Shown piece after piece: positions 42,873-51,128 of a stretch of DNA of 64,000 nucleotides. A program made the translations under genes and the position numbers. The stretch's first letter is position 1; each line of letters starts with the position of its first letter. The DNA is from Mycolicibacterium xanthum (lineage in GTDB: Bacteria; Actinomycetota; Actinomycetes; Mycobacteriales; Mycobacteriaceae). The stretch covers positions 248,001 to 312,000 of the forward strand of contig NZ_JAIFZS010000008.1 in the NCBI RefSeq assembly GCF_019710635.1, read 5' to 3'. The notes beneath the pieces are model-generated. The model did no database searches. It saw nothing but the letters and a program-made list of their open reading frames with translations, and was not told the DNA's origin.

Positions 42873-43652
42873 GTGACCGATTACCAGACCATCACCTTCA
42901 CGCAGACCGGACCGATCGCCCGGATCACGCTGAACCGTCCCGAGGCCGCCAACGGCATGAGCGCGGCGCTGACCGCCGAGCTGGCCGACGCGGCGGCGCG
43001 CTGCGACACCGCCGCCACCAAGGTCGTGGTCCTCACCGGTGCGGGCCGCTTCTTCTGCGCCGGAGGGGATCTGAAGGACTTCGCGTCGGCGCCCAGCCGC
43101 GGCAGGCATCTCAAGGGGGTGGCCGACGATCTGCACCGGGCGATCTCGACGTTCGCCAGGATGAACGCGGTCGTCATCACCGCGGTCAACGGTACGGCGG
43201 CGGGCGCCGGCTTCTCGTTGGCGGTCGCCGGTGACCTGGTGCTGGCCGCCGAGTCGGCGTCGTTCACGATGGCCTACACCCGGGTCGGGCTCAGCCCGGA
43301 CGGCAGCTCGTCGTATCACCTGCCCCGGCTGATCGGCATCGTGAGAACCAAGCAGCTGATGCTCACCAACCCCACGCTGACCGCATCACAGGCCGCCGAC
43401 TGGGGCTTGGTCACCGAGGTCGTCGCCGACGATCAGCTGGCCGCGCGCGCCGACGAACTGGCGGCCCAGATGGCCACCACCGCAAGCGGATCCAACGGCG
43501 GGGTGAAGGCGCTGCTGCTCGGCACGTTCGGCAACGGCCTGGAAGAACAGATGGAACTCGAGGGCCGACTGATCGCCGAGCGTGCGGAATCGGCCGACGG
43601 ACGTGAAGGTGTCGACGCGTTCCTGGCCAAGCGCAAGCCGGAGTTCTCCTGA
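42873..43652 (+). CDS. Enoyl-CoA hydratase/isomerase family (crotonase)
   Basis: A 259-residue crotonase-fold enzyme. Oxyanion-hole segments are FFCAGGDLKDF and VNGTAAGAGFSLAVAGDLV. The usual catalytic glutamates are partly replaced (TMAYTRVGLSPDGSSSYHLPRLIG has D at the second position), so an isomerase or hydratase role is uncertain. GTG at 42873; it reads from the fatty-acyl-AMP ligase promoter. Its TGA stop opens the first copy of a short repeat that also covers the panB stop. Confidence 0.83.
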   Translation: MTDYQTITFTQTGPIARITLNRPEAANGMSAALTAELADAAARCDTAATKVVVLTGAGRFFCAGGDLKDFASAPSRGRHLKGVADDLHRAISTFARMNAVVITAVNGTAAGAGFSLAVAGDLVLAAESASFTMAYTRVGLSPDGSSSYHLPRLIGIVRTKQLMLTNPTLTASQAADWGLVTEVVADDQLAARADELAAQMATTASGSNGGVKALLLGTFGNGLEEQMELEGRLIAERAESADGREGVDAFLAKRKPEFS

Positions 43653-43687
43653 CGGGCGCCAGAAGATTTCCGGACGGGCGTCAGAAG
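43651..43687. repeat. Direct repeat, period 22, over two convergent stop codons
   Basis: GACGGGCGCCAGAAG at 43651-43665 and GACGGGCGTCAGAAG at 43673-43687 differ at one base. The first copy starts inside the crotonase TGA and the second contains the panB stop TCA (43681-43683). It looks like a duplication of the panB 3' end. Confidence 0.7.
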
Positions 43688-44520
43688 GAGTGCTCCTCGG
43701 CGGGGAAGGCGCCGGTGGCGACCTCCTCGGCGTACTCGGTGGCGGCACGGCGCAGCTCGTCGCCGACGGCGCCGAAACGCTTGACGAACTTCGCCGTTTT
43801 GCCGGTGGTCATGCCGGCCATGTCCTGCCAGACCAGCACCTGCGCGTCGCAGTTGGGCCCTGCGCCGATCCCGACCGTGGGGATCGTCAGCTTGCCGGTG
43901 ATCTGGGTGGCCAGTTCGGCGGGCACCATCTCCATCACGACGGCGAACGCCCCGGCCTCCTGGACCGCGATCGCGTCGTGGACGGTCTGCTCGGCGGCGT
44001 CACCACGGCCCTGGACACGGAACCCGCCCAGGCCGTTGACGCTCTGCGGGGTGAAGCCGATGTGGGCCATCACCGGAATGCCGGCCGACGTCAGCGCGGC
44101 GATCTGATCGGCCACCCGCTCGCCGCCCTCGAGCTTCACCGCGTGCGCACCGGTCTCCTTGAGGAACCGGGTCGCCGTCGCCAGTGCCTGCGCGGGGCCG
44201 CCCTCGTAGCTGCCGAACGGCAGGTCGGCGACGACCAGCGCGTGCGGAGCGCCGCGCACCACACCGCGCACCAGCGGGATCAGCTCATCGATGGTCACCG
44301 GGACGGTGGTGTCGTAGCCGTACACCACGTTGGCGGCCGAGTCGCCGACCAGCAGCACCGGGATGCGGGCCTGGTCGAACACCGCGGCCGTCGAGTAGTC
44401 GTAGGCAGTCAGCATCGCCCACTTGTGGCCTTCGGCCTTCCACTTCTGCAGGTGGTGCGTGCGAATCTTGACCTGCTTCGGCGAATCGGCGACAGCACCG
44501 TATACGGCCTGTTCAGACAT
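43681..44520 (-). CDS. panB: 3-methyl-2-oxobutanoate hydroxymethyltransferase PanB
   Basis: A 279-residue TIM-barrel enzyme. It makes ketopantoate from 2-oxoisovalerate and 5,10-methylene-THF, the first step of pantothenate synthesis. The signatures [29 protein letters not shown] and AHAVKLEGG are all kept, with the catalytic Glu in MEMVPAELA. Its promoter lies in the 161-base divergent region shared with the wax-ester-synthase gene. Confidence 0.94.
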   Translation of the reverse strand: MSEQAVYGAVADSPKQVKIRTHHLQKWKAEGHKWAMLTAYDYSTAAVFDQARIPVLLVGDSAANVVYGYDTTVPVTIDELIPLVRGVVRGAPHALVVADLPFGSYEGGPAQALATATRFLKETGAHAVKLEGGERVADQIAALTSAGIPVMAHIGFTPQSVNGLGGFRVQGRGDAAEQTVHDAIAVQEAGAFAVVMEMVPAELATQITGKLTIPTVGIGAGPNCDAQVLVWQDMAGMTTGKTAKFVKRFGAVGDELRRAATEYAEEVATGAFPAEEHSF

Positions 44521-44668
44521 CGTTGTCCCCTCATCGGGTGAGTCGTTTCGAATCCTCGTGGCCGGACGCCGGTCCCCGGGTTTCGCTGACAGCTCAAGTC
44601 TGCCACCACATCACCAGAAGTTGAACGCCACGTTAAGTGGATTTGCTCACACCCGCTCTGGAGCCGCC

Positions 44669-44674
44669 TACCAT
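44669..44674 (+). promoter_or_regulatory. Possible -10 element of the wax-ester-synthase gene
   Basis: TACCAT fits TANNNT and ends seven bases before the ATG at 44682, so the mRNA would be leaderless. No ribosome site is seen. Confidence 0.4.
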
Positions 44675-44681
44675 CGGCGGC

Positions 44682-46073
44682 ATGCAACGGCTCAGCGGAC
44701 TCGACGCCAGCTTCCTGTATCTCGAAACCGCCGCGCAGCCGATGCACGTGTGCTCGATCCTGGAACTGGACACCTCGACGATGCCGGGTGGCTACACCTT
44801 CGACCGGCTGCGTGACGGCCTGGCCGAGCGGATCAAGGCGATGCCCGAGTTCCGGGAGAAGATCGCCGACAGCCGTTTCAACCTCGATCATCCGGTGTGG
44901 ATGGAGGACAAGGACTTCGACGTCGACCGCCACGTGCACCGGATCGGGCTGCCGTCGCCGGGTGGCCGCAACGAGCTCGCGGAGATCTGCGGTCACATCG
45001 CGTCGCTGCCGCTGGACCGGACCCGTCCGCTGTGGGAGATGTGGGTGATCGAGAACATCGGCGGCACCGACGCGCACGACGGCGGGCGCATCGCGCTGAT
45101 GACCAAGGTGCACCACGCCGCGGTCGACGGCGTGACGGGTGCGAACCTGATGTCGAGGTTGTGCACCACCGAACCCGACGCGCCGGCGCCCGAGCCGGTC
45201 GACGGAGCCGGCGGCGGCAGCGACCTGGAGATCGCGCTCAGCGGTGCCGCCCGGTTTGCCGTACGCCCGTTGAAGCTGGTCAACGTCGTGCCCAACACGG
45301 TGTCGACGGTCATCGACACCGTCAAGCGGGCCCGCAGCGGGATGGCGATGGCAGCGCCGTTCGCCGCGCCCAAGACGGCGTTCAACGCCAATATCAGCGG
45401 CCGGCGCAACGTCGCGTTCGCCCAGCTCGACCTCGAGGACATCAAGACCGTCAAGAACCACTTCGGGGTCAAGGTCAACGACGTGGTGATGGCGCTGGTG
45501 TCGGGCGTGCTGCGCACCTACCTGCTGCATCGGGGTGAGCTTCCGGACAACAGCCTGGTCGCGATGGTCCCGGTCTCGGTGCACGGCCGCTCCGACCGGC
45601 CGGGCCGCAACCAGGTGTCGGGCATGTTCTCCCGGCTGGAGACCGGCATCGAGGATCCCGTCGAGCGGCTCAAGGCCATAGCGGAGGCGAATTCTGTTGC
45701 CAAGCAACATAGTTCGGCGATCTCGGCGACGTTGTTGCAGGATTGGACGCAGTTCGCCGCGCCCGCGGTCTTCGGGGCGGCGATGCGGGTGTACGCCAGC
45801 AGCCGGCTCAGCGGCGCCCGCCCGGTGCACAACCTGGTGATCTCCAACGTCCCCGGGCCGCAGGAGTCGCTGTACCTGCTCGGCTGCAAGGTCACCGCGA
45901 TGTACCCGCTCGGGCCGATCTTCCACGGCTCGGGGCTGAACATGACGGTGATGTCGCTGGCCGGCAACCTGGACGTCGGGATCCTGTCGTGTCCGGAGCT
46001 GCTGGCCGACCTGTGGGACATGGCGGATGCCTTCGACGTGGCGCTCAAGGAGCTGCTCGACGCGACCCGGTGA
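44682..46073 (+). CDS. Wax ester synthase/diacylglycerol acyltransferase (WS/DGAT)
   Basis: A 463-residue acyltransferase of the WS/DGAT family. The catalytic HHxxxDG is HHAAVDG at residues 144-150; the C-terminal NVPGP motif is also present. These enzymes use acyl-CoA to make triacylglycerol or wax esters on the cytoplasmic membrane side. Mycobacteria have several paralogues and this one is not distinguished from sequence. The first ATG of the conserved opening MQRLSGLDASFLYLE is used. caeA follows 70 bases downstream. Confidence 0.92.
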   Translation: MQRLSGLDASFLYLETAAQPMHVCSILELDTSTMPGGYTFDRLRDGLAERIKAMPEFREKIADSRFNLDHPVWMEDKDFDVDRHVHRIGLPSPGGRNELAEICGHIASLPLDRTRPLWEMWVIENIGGTDAHDGGRIALMTKVHHAAVDGVTGANLMSRLCTTEPDAPAPEPVDGAGGGSDLEIALSGAARFAVRPLKLVNVVPNTVSTVIDTVKRARSGMAMAAPFAAPKTAFNANISGRRNVAFAQLDLEDIKTVKNHFGVKVNDVVMALVSGVLRTYLLHRGELPDNSLVAMVPVSVHGRSDRPGRNQVSGMFSRLETGIEDPVERLKAIAEANSVAKQHSSAISATLLQDWTQFAAPAVFGAAMRVYASSRLSGARPVHNLVISNVPGPQESLYLLGCKVTAMYPLGPIFHGSGLNMTVMSLAGNLDVGILSCPELLADLWDMADAFDVALKELLDATR

Positions 46074-46143
46074 CGCGCCGGTGGGGGACCGCCGCAGGTG
46101 GCCTCGCCAGCGCAGATGTCGACTCATGGCAGCATGTGGAGCC

Positions 46144-47676
46144 ATGACGTTCACGACCCGGGTCATCCGGCCCGGCCTCGCGCTGGCCGTGTCGGCGTTG
46201 CTGGTCGCCGGCTGCAGCAGCGTGGTTCAGGGCCGAGCGGTGATCGCGGTGCCCCGGCCCGGCTCGCCCATCCAGTGGGCGCCCTGCCAGATCGAGGCTG
46301 CCGGGCAGTTGCGCATTCCGCCCGGCGCCGAATGCGGGATGCTGTCGGTGCCCGTCAACTGGGACCGGGTCGACGACCCCGACGCCGACGTCGCCCAGAT
46401 CGCGCTGCTGCGGTTCAAGGCCACTGGTGACAAGATCGGCTCCCTGGTCGTCAACCCGGGTGGGCCGGGTGAGTCGGGCGTCGAGGCAGCCGCGACGATG
46501 GCCGCCACACTGCCCGAGTCCATTCGTGAGCGCTTCGACCTGGTCGGCTTCGATCCCCGGGGGGTCGCGAACTCGACGCCGGCGCTGTGGTGCAACAGCG
46601 ACGCCGACAACGACCGGCTGCGTGCCGACCCCACCGTGGAGTACACCCCGGAGGGAGTGGCCCATCTCGAGGGCGAGACCAAGGCGTTCGTGCAGCGGTG
46701 CGTGGACAAGATGGGCAAGGAGTTCCTGGCCAACGTCGGAACCGTCAGCGTGATCAAGGATCTGGACGCGATCCGGGCCGCGCTGGGCGACGAGAAGCTC
46801 ACCTACCTGGGGTACTCGTACGGCACCCGGATCGGCGCGGGCTACGCCGAGGCCTACCCGGACCGGGTGCGCGCGATGATCCTCGACGGTGCCGTCGATC
46901 CCAACGCCGATCCGATCGAAGCCGATGTCCGCCAGGCCGCGGCCTTCCAGACCGCGTTCGACGACTATGCCGCCGACTGCGCGAAGAGCCCGGACTGCCC
47001 GCTGGGTACCGACCCGGACAAGGCGGTCGACGTGTACCGGGCGATGGTGCAGCCGCTGGCCGACAAACCCGCCCGTACCACCGATCCGCGCGGCCTGAGC
47101 TACAACGACGCGATCGTCGGCACCATCCTGCCGCTGTACTCGCCGGGCCTGTGGCGGCACCTCACCCAGGGCCTCGCCGAGCTGAACGACGGCAGGGGCG
47201 ACACCATGCTCACGCTCGCCGATCTGTACATGGGGCGTGACGCGGAGGGGCATTACAACAACTCCACCGATGCCCGGGTCGCCGTCAACTGCGTCGACAA
47301 GCCCGCGATCACCGACCGGGCGACCGTCGTCGAGCAGGACCGCCGGCTCCGCGAGGCGGCGCCGTTCATGAGCTACGGCGACTTCACCGGCTTCGCGCCG
47401 ATGTCGACCTGCGCGTTCTGGCCGGTGCCACCGACCAGCAAACCTCATGAGATCGAGGTGAGCGGGCTGCCGCCGATCCTGGTGGTGTCGACCACCAACG
47501 ACCCGGCGACGCCGTACGAGGCCGGGGTGGACCTGGCCAGGCAGCTCGGCGGCACGCTGGTCACCTACGAGGGCACCCAGCACACCGTGGTGCTGCAGGG
47601 CGACGGCTGCATCGATGACATCGCGGCGCACTACCTCATCGACGTCGAGGTCCCGAAACCGGACATCCGGTGCTGA
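46144..47676 (+). CDS. caeA: Cell-envelope lipoprotein serine hydrolase CaeA/Hip1
   Basis: A 510-residue alpha/beta hydrolase. The signal peptide ends LLVAGC, giving lipidated Cys24; the nucleophile is S224 in GYSYGT, with the acid in TTNDPATPYE and the histidine in GTQHTVV. The homologue Rv2224c (CaeA/Hip1) is an envelope protease/esterase that limits innate immune responses; that role is inferred only. The ATG at 46144 is chosen for the signal; an in-frame start upstream would overlap the WS/DGAT gene. The next gene overlaps its stop by seven bases. Confidence 0.9.
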   Translation: MTFTTRVIRPGLALAVSALLVAGCSSVVQGRAVIAVPRPGSPIQWAPCQIEAAGQLRIPPGAECGMLSVPVNWDRVDDPDADVAQIALLRFKATGDKIGSLVVNPGGPGESGVEAAATMAATLPESIRERFDLVGFDPRGVANSTPALWCNSDADNDRLRADPTVEYTPEGVAHLEGETKAFVQRCVDKMGKEFLANVGTVSVIKDLDAIRAALGDEKLTYLGYSYGTRIGAGYAEAYPDRVRAMILDGAVDPNADPIEADVRQAAAFQTAFDDYAADCAKSPDCPLGTDPDKAVDVYRAMVQPLADKPARTTDPRGLSYNDAIVGTILPLYSPGLWRHLTQGLAELNDGRGDTMLTLADLYMGRDAEGHYNNSTDARVAVNCVDKPAITDRATVVEQDRRLREAAPFMSYGDFTGFAPMSTCAFWPVPPTSKPHEIEVSGLPPILVVSTTNDPATPYEAGVDLARQLGGTLVTYEGTQHTVVLQGDGCIDDIAAHYLIDVEVPKPDIRC

Positions 47677-48116
47677 CGATCACGGTGGTCGGGGAGTCCG
47701 ACCTGCCCGATCTGGCTCCGATGCTGCGCGGCTACTGCGACTTCTACGAGGTCGACCCGTCCGACGAGAAGCTGGCCGCGATGTGCCGGGCCCTGATCGC
47801 CGACCCCCGCGAGGGCCTTCAGCTGCTCGCGCGCGACGCCGCTGGAACGCCGACGGGGTTCGCGACGATCTTCTGGACATGGCAGACCTTGTACGCCGCG
47901 CGCGTCGGCGTGCTCAACGACCTCTACGTCGCCCCGCAGGCCCGCGGCTCCGGCACCGGCCGGGCGTTGATCGCGCGGTGCCTGCAGCACTGCCACGACC
48001 ACGGGGCCGAGAAGCTGGTGTGGGAGACGGCACCGGACAACGCGACGGCACAACGGCTTTACGACGGGATCGGCGCCGAGAAGTCGACCTGGTTGAGCTA
48101 CGAGCTCGACGCCTGA
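47670..48116 (+). CDS. GNAT-family N-acetyltransferase
   Basis: A 148-residue GNAT protein. The acetyl-CoA loop is APQARGSGTGRALIARC, following LNDLYV, and the end KLVWETAPDNATAQRLYDGIGA is the usual helix and final strand. The GTG start overlaps the caeA stop (translation coupled). The substrate is unknown. It sits between the two hydrolase paralogues and could modify a related product, but this is a guess. About 60 bases separate it from the second hydrolase. Confidence 0.85.
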   Translation: MLTITVVGESDLPDLAPMLRGYCDFYEVDPSDEKLAAMCRALIADPREGLQLLARDAAGTPTGFATIFWTWQTLYAARVGVLNDLYVAPQARGSGTGRALIARCLQHCHDHGAEKLVWETAPDNATAQRLYDGIGAEKSTWLSYELDA

Positions 48117-48175
48117 TAACGGCCCGGTCACCGTTGAGTTCCAAGGGCAGCCGAGGGTTCCGGTTGCGTGTCACC

Positions 48176-49699
48176 ATGGCTGCCATGTCTCGATTGGCAC
48201 GGCTGGTCGCGTCATGCGTGGCCGTGTCGGTGCCGTTGTGCCCGACGGCCGCCGCGGCGCCGGACACAGACGCCGGGGAAGCCCCGTACGCGACGACGCC
48301 GGTGTGGACGTCGTGCGCCGACATGCTCACCGATCCCTCGCGGATCCCGACCGCGCAGTGCGGGACCGTGTCGGTGCCCATCGACTACGCAGAACCGCAA
48401 GGCGCGCAGGCGCAATTGGCCGTGATCAGGATTCCGGCCGACGGTCCGCGGATCGGGGTGCTGCTCGTCAACCCCGGCGGTCCCGGAGCCTCGGCGGTCG
48501 ACACCGTGGCCGGGATGGGGGCGGCGCTCACCGGCTCCCCGATCACGAACGGTTTCGATCTGGTCGGGATCGATCCGAGGGGAGTGGGTCACTCCACGCC
48601 GCAGCTGCGCTGCCGCACCGACGAGGAGTTCGACGCGGACCGCGCCGAGCCGATGGCCGATTACAGCCCCGCGGGTGTGGCCCACATCGACGAGATCAAC
48701 CGGACCTTCGCAGCGCGGTGCCTGGACCGGATGGGTGCGGACTTCCTGGCCAACGTCGGCACGGCCGCGGCGGTGGCGGACATGGACGTGGTGCGCGCCG
48801 CCCTCGGCGAGGAGCAGATCAACTACCTCGGCTTCTCCTACGGCACGCAGCTCGGGGCTCTCTACGCCGAGCGCTATCCGGACCGGGTGCGTGCGATGGT
48901 GCTGGACGGGGCGGTGGATCCCAGCCTGGATCCGATCTCCAAGAGCCTCAACCAGATGACGAGTTTCCAGCGGGCTTTCGACAAGTACGCGGCCGACTGC
49001 GCCCAGTCCAGCGACTGTCCGCTGGGGACGGACCCGGCGCAGTTCGTCGCCCGCTACCACCAGCTGGTCGATCCGCTGGTGGGCCGGCCGGCGGCGACGT
49101 CGGACCCGCGCGGGCTGGGCTATCAGGACGCGGTGACCGGAACGGTCAGCGGGCTGTACTCGCCGCGGTACTGGGGTTATCTGACCAGCGGGTTGCTCGG
49201 GCTGCAGCGCGGCACCGACCCGAGTGATCTGCTGCTGCTGGCCGACGACTATCAGCAGCGCGACGCCGCCGGGCACTACAGCAACCGCCAGGACGCGTTC
49301 ACCGCCATCCGGTGCGTCGACGCGGTCTACCCGACCGATCCCGCGGTCTGGGCCGAGGCCGACCGGCGGACCCGGGAGGTGGCGCCGTTCAGCGCCTACG
49401 GTGCGTTCACCGGGTACGCCCCGTCGGACGTGTGCGCGATGTGGCCGGTGCCGCCGACCCCGGTGGTGCACCCGGCGACCTCGCCGGGGCCGGGCAAGGT
49501 GGTGGTGGTTTCCACGACCGGTGATCCGGCGACGCCGTACGAGTCCGGCGCCGCGCTGGCCCGGCAGATGGACGCCGCACTGATCAGCTTCGACGGCACC
49601 CAGCACACCGTGGTGTTCAACGGCGACCGGTGTGTGGACACCGCCGTGGTCGACTTCCTGATCGACCGGGTGCCCCCGCCACCTGGTTTGCTCTGCTAG
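48176..49699 (+). CDS. Secreted alpha/beta hydrolase, CaeA paralogue (Rv2223c-like)
   Basis: A 507-residue exported hydrolase paralogous to CaeA: same N-terminal VNPGGPGAS oxyanion loop, nucleophile in GFSYGT, and the acid and histidine in TTGDPATPYES and GTQHTVV. Unlike CaeA it has a normal Sec signal (residues 4-~28, ending AAAAP) and no lipobox, so it should be released or held loosely in the envelope. ATG at 48176 or 48185 are both possible. The pair arose by tandem duplication with the GNAT gene in between. Confidence 0.88.
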   Translation: MAAMSRLARLVASCVAVSVPLCPTAAAAPDTDAGEAPYATTPVWTSCADMLTDPSRIPTAQCGTVSVPIDYAEPQGAQAQLAVIRIPADGPRIGVLLVNPGGPGASAVDTVAGMGAALTGSPITNGFDLVGIDPRGVGHSTPQLRCRTDEEFDADRAEPMADYSPAGVAHIDEINRTFAARCLDRMGADFLANVGTAAAVADMDVVRAALGEEQINYLGFSYGTQLGALYAERYPDRVRAMVLDGAVDPSLDPISKSLNQMTSFQRAFDKYAADCAQSSDCPLGTDPAQFVARYHQLVDPLVGRPAATSDPRGLGYQDAVTGTVSGLYSPRYWGYLTSGLLGLQRGTDPSDLLLLADDYQQRDAAGHYSNRQDAFTAIRCVDAVYPTDPAVWAEADRRTREVAPFSAYGAFTGYAPSDVCAMWPVPPTPVVHPATSPGPGKVVVVSTTGDPATPYESGAALARQMDAALISFDGTQHTVVFNGDRCVDTAVVDFLIDRVPPPPGLLC

Positions 49700-49706
49700 C
49701 AGTGCC

Positions 49707-49744
49707 GTAACACGGAATTAACACCCGGAACCTACGCTTCCGGG
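49707..49744 (+). promoter_or_regulatory. GlnR-like box and 7-bp hairpin upstream of glnA2
   Basis: GTAACACGGAATTAAC at 49707-49722 is of the form GTAAC-N6-TTAAC and keeps the AC-N9-AC core of mycobacterial GlnR sites. Directly after it CCCGGAA (49724-49730) pairs with TTCCGGG (49738-49744), one base before the ATG. The stem would hide the start from ribosomes if transcribed. Both readings are by eye. Confidence 0.4.
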
Positions 49745-49745
49745 C

Positions 49746-51086
49746 ATGGATCGGCAGAAGGAATTCGTGCTGCGCACGCTGGAGGAGCGCGACATCCGCT
49801 TCGTCCGGCTGTGGTTCACCGACGTGCTCGGATTCCTCAAGTCGGTGGCGATCGCCCCCGCCGAACTCGAGGGCGCCTTCGAGGAGGGCATCGGCTTCGA
49901 CGGCTCCGCGATCGAGGGATTCGCCCGGGTGTCGGAAGCCGACATGGTGGCCCGCCCCGACCCGTCGACCTTCCAGGTGCTGCCGTGGACCAGCAGCGCC
50001 GGTGATCACCACTCCGCCCGGATGTTCTGTGACATCACGATGCCCGACGGCTCGCCGTCGTGGGCCGACTCCCGTCACGTGCTGCGACGCCAGCTGTCGA
50101 AGGCCAGCGACCTCGGTTTCTCCTGCTATGTGCATCCCGAGATCGAGTTCTTCCTGCTGCAGCCCGGTCCCGACGACGGCACCGAGCCGGTGCCTGCGGA
50201 CAACGGTGGCTACTTCGACCAGGCCGTGCATGATTCGGCGCCGAATTTTCGCCGCCACGCGATCGAGGCGCTCGAACAGATAGGCATCTCGGTCGAGTTC
50301 AGTCATCACGAGGGCGCACCCGGCCAGCAGGAGATCGACCTGCGCTACGCCGACGCGCTGTCGATGGCCGACAACGTCATGACCTTTCGCTATGTCGTGA
50401 AGGAGGTCGCCCTCGGCGAGGGGGTGCGGGCCTCCTTCATGCCCAAGCCGTTCGCTCAGCACCCCGGATCGGCGATGCACACCCACCTGAGCCTGTTCGA
50501 GGGGGAGAACAACGCCTTCCACAGCGTCGAGGACCCGCAGCAGCTGTCCACGGTCGGAAAGTCTTTCATCGCAGGCATTCTCGAGCACGCCAACGAGATC
50601 AGCGCGGTCACCAACCAGTGGGTGAACTCCTACAAGCGGCTGGTGCACGGCGGCGAGGCGCCGACCGCGGCTTCCTGGGGGGCGGCCAACCGCTCGGCGC
50701 TGGTGCGGGTGCCGATGTACACCCCGCACAAGGCGTCGTCGCGGCGGATCGAGGTGCGCAGCCCCGATTCCGCCTGCAACCCCTACCTGACCTTCGCGGT
50801 GCTGCTGGCCGCGGGCCTGCGCGGCGTCGAGAAGGGCTATGAGCTCGGGCCGCAGGCCGAGGACAACCTGTGGAGCCTCACCCCCGAGGAGCGCCGCGCG
50901 CTGGGCTACCGGGAGCTGCCCGGCAGCCTGGGCGTCGCGCTGACCGAGATGGAGAACTCCGAGCTGGTCGCCGAGGCCCTCGGTGAGCACGTGTTCGACT
51001 TCTTCCTGCGCAACAAGCGCGCCGAATGGGAGAACTACCGCAGCCACGTCACGCCCTTCGAGCTGAAGACGTATCTGTCGCTGTAG
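49746..51086 (+). CDS. glnA2: Glutamine synthetase GlnA2
   Basis: A 446-residue type I glutamine synthetase, equal in length to M. tuberculosis GlnA2. It joins ammonium to glutamate with ATP. Glutamate-binding and metal residues include EIEFFLL, AMHTHLSLF and RIEVRSPD. The adenylylation-loop tyrosine is replaced by Trp (NLWSLTPEE against DLYELPPEE in GlnA1), so GlnE should not modify this copy. ATG start at 49746 with a hairpin just upstream; a terminator-like hairpin begins on its stop codon. Confidence 0.93.
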   Translation: MDRQKEFVLRTLEERDIRFVRLWFTDVLGFLKSVAIAPAELEGAFEEGIGFDGSAIEGFARVSEADMVARPDPSTFQVLPWTSSAGDHHSARMFCDITMPDGSPSWADSRHVLRRQLSKASDLGFSCYVHPEIEFFLLQPGPDDGTEPVPADNGGYFDQAVHDSAPNFRRHAIEALEQIGISVEFSHHEGAPGQQEIDLRYADALSMADNVMTFRYVVKEVALGEGVRASFMPKPFAQHPGSAMHTHLSLFEGENNAFHSVEDPQQLSTVGKSFIAGILEHANEISAVTNQWVNSYKRLVHGGEAPTAASWGAANRSALVRVPMYTPHKASSRRIEVRSPDSACNPYLTFAVLLAAGLRGVEKGYELGPQAEDNLWSLTPEERRALGYRELPGSLGVALTEMENSELVAEALGEHVFDFFLRNKRAEWENYRSHVTPFELKTYLSL

Positions 51087-51106
51087 GCCCCGTGTCGTGC
51101 GGGGCC
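51086..51106 (+). terminator. GC hairpin starting on the glnA2 stop codon
   Basis: GGCCCCG (51086-51092) pairs with CGGGGCC (51100-51106) around a 7-base loop; its first G is the last base of the TAG. No T-run. It may partly end glnA2 transcription before glnE. Confidence 0.55.
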
Positions 51107-51128
51107 TCAAGGTTCCTGCGATACCGTC

